From Synura sp. LO234KE (lineage: Eukaryota; Sar; Synurophyceae; Synurales; Mallomonadaceae), in assembly GCA_015143735.1 (NCBI GenBank), contig VKHC01000665.1:1-10284 (forward strand): a stretch of DNA of 10,284 nt. The letters are read 5' to 3'. The notes beneath the pieces were generated by a model that saw only the letters and a list, made by a program, of their open reading frames with translations, had not been told where the DNA came from and did no database searches. A program made the position numbers and the translations under genes. Position 1 is the stretch's first letter; each line of letters opens with the position of its first letter. This document shows, piece after piece, positions 8,371 through 10,284 of the stretch.

Positions 8371-9696
8371 ATGAAATACCTGCTAACGAGTTTGTTATTT
8401 GGGATTGTTCAGTCCTCTCAATTGTGCTTTATTTTTTTCGGGGATTGGGGTTACAATGTTCCCGCGGATCAATCGGAAAGTGGGATTGACTACGAGGGTG
8501 CCAAGGTCGCCGCGCAGGTTCGTTGAAATGAGAAATACTCGCGTCGCGCATTCAACAAACTTTTAGGTCGCCATAACTGCTTCCGAGGTAGCAGCTGAGT
8601 TTTTTGTACTCTTGGGAGATAATTTTTACAATAACGGAGTTTCGAGCGATTCAGATCCTGCATGGTACAACTATTATCAAAAACTCTATACTGCTCCGTC
8701 AACTCAGGTGCCATGGTATCCCGTCCTTGGGAATCATGACTACTATGGTACCCACACTCCTTACGCGGAGATCCAATACTATAAGAACAAACGTGATAAT
8801 CGGTGGTTTATGCCTGATTATAACTACACCAAGACTTGGGTAGTAGATGCTGAAGCTGGAGTCACTCTGCAAATTATATTCGTCGATACTGTTACACTTG
8901 CCCCACACGAGGCTGCGCGAACCGGCGTCAGTGGTACGAATTTACCATCAGATTATAAAGTATTGGACGCTATCCGCAACCCCCAATTAAAATGGATCGA
9001 ACAAACTCTTGAGGCTAGCACTGCTACTTACAAGTTAATTGCGGGTCATTACCATGGTGACTATTACACTTTTTGAACGATACGAGAGTTTTATTAACTC
9101 CTTCTATTGTAACAGTTTACACAGTGACTGATGGCGATGGCCCCACAATTGAGCTTGTGGAGTACTTGGTCCCTTTGATGAGAAAATACGGCGTAGTGGC
9201 TTATCTGAATGGTCACGAGCACAATCAAGAAGTACGTCTGTTGAAATCCGTACCTCCCAAATAAGGTTACAGTCGTATTTTTGTTTTCTTACCGCAGCAC
9301 ACTATTTGGGAAGGCATTCACTTCATCACATCTGGACACGGATGCGACAAAGACGATCCACTCAATCAAGCTGGATTCCAAGGGCTGTATGCTGCCGATG
9401 GGCTGCAGTTCGCTCAAGATGTGGGCGGCTTTGGAGTTATGGAGGCCACTGCAAAATCCCTTTCCTTTCGCTTCGTAGACGAGTCGGGGCAGACCATTTA
9501 CTCCGCAAATATTGTGACAAACGGTGCAGTCGAGTTGGGCGTGCCTTTCACGTATCCCACCTTCGCTCCCACCTCGGCCATCGTACCATCCGTGGCACCC
9601 ACCGAGAAACCCACAAGACATCACACAAGGAAACCCACGAGGAAACCCACTCACAAGCCAACTACAAAATCTATGCACAAGAGAAAACACCATTGA
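8371..9696 (+). CDS. Secreted purple acid phosphatase, tartrate-resistant (ACP5-like) type, 4 exons
   Basis: Exons 8371-8517, 8567-9056, 9116-9231 and 9298-9696 give 383 residues. The introns are 49, 59 and 66 nt. The protein hydrolyses phosphate monoesters with a dinuclear metal centre. All expected ligand motifs are present: GDWG (D25), GDNFY (D67, Y70), GNHD (N105, H106), GHYH (H210) and GHEHN (H246, H248). The N-terminus MKYLLTSLLFGIVQSS is a signal peptide, so the mature enzyme is secreted or vacuolar. NYTKT is a potential N-glycosylation site. The core ends near residue 330. A tail of about 45 residues, rich in Pro, Thr, Lys and His, follows. The usual GHYP is GHYH, with H212 codon split by the second intron. 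The ATG at 8371 is the only one giving the signal peptide. The substrate is unknown; phosphate scavenging is inferred. Confidence 0.95.
9559..9693 (+). other. Pro/Thr then Lys/His-rich C-terminal tail of the phosphatase
   Basis: After the catalytic core the sequence passes through PTFAPTSAIVPSVAPTEKPT into HHTRKPTRKPTHKPTTK and ends MHKRKHH. The KPT triplet recurs, and DNA-level ACCCAC(A/G)AG(G/A) words repeat. Such PT-rich linkers are usually O-glycosylated, and a polycationic end could bind acidic wall polysaccharide or silica. That role is inferred only. Confidence 0.8.
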
Positions 9697-9878
9697 CGTG
9701 CATTATATCCATTCCAGAACCCCGTTGAATTCTGCCCAAGTGACGCTGAAGAAACTCGGTGGTGACTCTCAGTTTATCTGTACGACTTTTTTCTTGCAAT
9801 AATACCAGTTCTTAGGGATTACTGAGCGATTATTAGCGATTACTTGATGCTATCATCATTTTGGCCAAAGGTAACTCT
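9697..9878. other. 3' flank of the phosphatase gene
   Basis: No gene is seen. AATAAT at 9799 could serve as a weak polyadenylation signal; no AATAAA was noted. A short direct repeat AGCGATTA(T/C)T occurs twice around 9824-9844. Confidence 0.4.
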
Positions 9879-10079
9879 ATGATACTAGATAGTGTACAAG
9901 GAAGCTGCCAATTATATCAAAAAGAAGTATACAATTGTTGGAGGAACCGATATGCGTAACTCCTCGTGCCGCAAATCTTTTAGTTACTTATTACTAAGTG
10001 ATGAATATGAATACACACAGGAAAGTCAAACACAGCCAAGGAAGGCACCAACAACTAGTAACCACCCTCAACCACGTAC
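9879..10079 (+). CDS. Possible small two-exon gene with a single CX9C motif (tentative)
   Basis: An ATG at 9879 opens a frame through SCQLYQKEVYNCWRNRY up to a donor gc|gtaact at 9955/9956. An acceptor acacacag at 10020 gives a 65-nt intron, the same size class as its neighbours, and a phase-2 continuation AKVKHSQGRHQQLVTTLNHV, ending PSRNPR at a TGA at about 10077-10079. The product would be about 51 residues. The two Cys are nine residues apart, as in small mitochondrial intermembrane-space CHCH proteins, but the second Cys pair is not in this model. An unspliced frame from 9892 (64 codons) competes. I would not rely on it without transcript data. Confidence 0.22.
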
Positions 10080-10284
10080 CAAGTAGAAATCCCCGTTGAC
10101 CAAGTGGAGGACTTTGGTGAGAGATGGACTGACTTTATACGCTACAATATCCCCTACTAAAGCGAGGGGAATCTCCACCCATGCAGACGTATCCTAGGGA
10201 GGGGAGAGTGTTAGAGTAAATCCTTTCTGGATTTTCTAGCTTGGTAATCTAGCCTTGCTCATTACTACGAAGTGCCACGAACTA
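10080..10284. other. Right-edge sequence, unassigned
   Basis: Contains a short open stretch (about 10083-10157) that would read VEIPVDQVEDFGERWTDFIR and end RYNIPY-stop, possibly the last exon of the preceding small gene or chance. A potential small hairpin, CCCCT-9 nt-AGGGG, lies at 10150-10168. Nothing else is recognised. Confidence 0.3.

Noticed and set aside
9289-9693. Minus-strand 134-codon open frame
   Set aside because: Exactly antisense to the last phosphatase exon, whose sense frame is clearly conserved.
10150-10168. CCCCT/AGGGG hairpin as a terminator
   Set aside because: Five-base stem, no T-run and a eukaryotic context. Treated as chance.

Overview
This window is nuclear DNA of a eukaryote. 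The genes are built from short exons joined by GT-AG introns, and the proteins are eukaryotic: a calpain-family protein, the U6 snRNP protein LSm6 and a secreted tartrate-resistant-type purple acid phosphatase. There are no bacterial operon signals, no rRNA and no tRNA. A Pro-Thr-rich tail on the phosphatase and a protist-style calpain make a unicellular or algal stramenopile-like host plausible, but this is inference and the lineage is not established.

Region 1 (about 1-6504, + strand) is one long, intron-rich calpain-like gene that runs in from the left edge. By following the protein family and keeping every reading phase consistent, I could assemble 21 exons (225-6504, about 768 codons). 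In order they encode a calpain protease core, a C2-like domain III, an EF-hand-type segment and a further C-terminal beta-rich region. The protease core has lost the catalytic Cys (now Leu), the catalytic His (now Cys) and the oxyanion Gln (now Pro). The NPW motif with the catalytic Asn is kept, and the reading frame is intact throughout. It reads as a maintained pseudo-protease and is the most interesting object here.

Region 2 (6505-7830) lies between two convergent genes. It holds no gene I recognise, only a weak open frame.

Region 3 (7831-9696) is compact. LSm6 (- strand, 3 exons) and the acid phosphatase (+ strand, 4 exons, signal peptide, all metal ligands) are divergent and share a 156-bp promoter region with a TATA-like box and a triple GATTCAA repeat. 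Their introns are only 49-66 nt, against 81-435 nt in the calpain-like gene.

Region 4 (9697-10284) is mostly unassigned. A possible small two-exon gene with one CX9C motif starts at 9879. No functional link between the genes is visible beyond the shared promoter.
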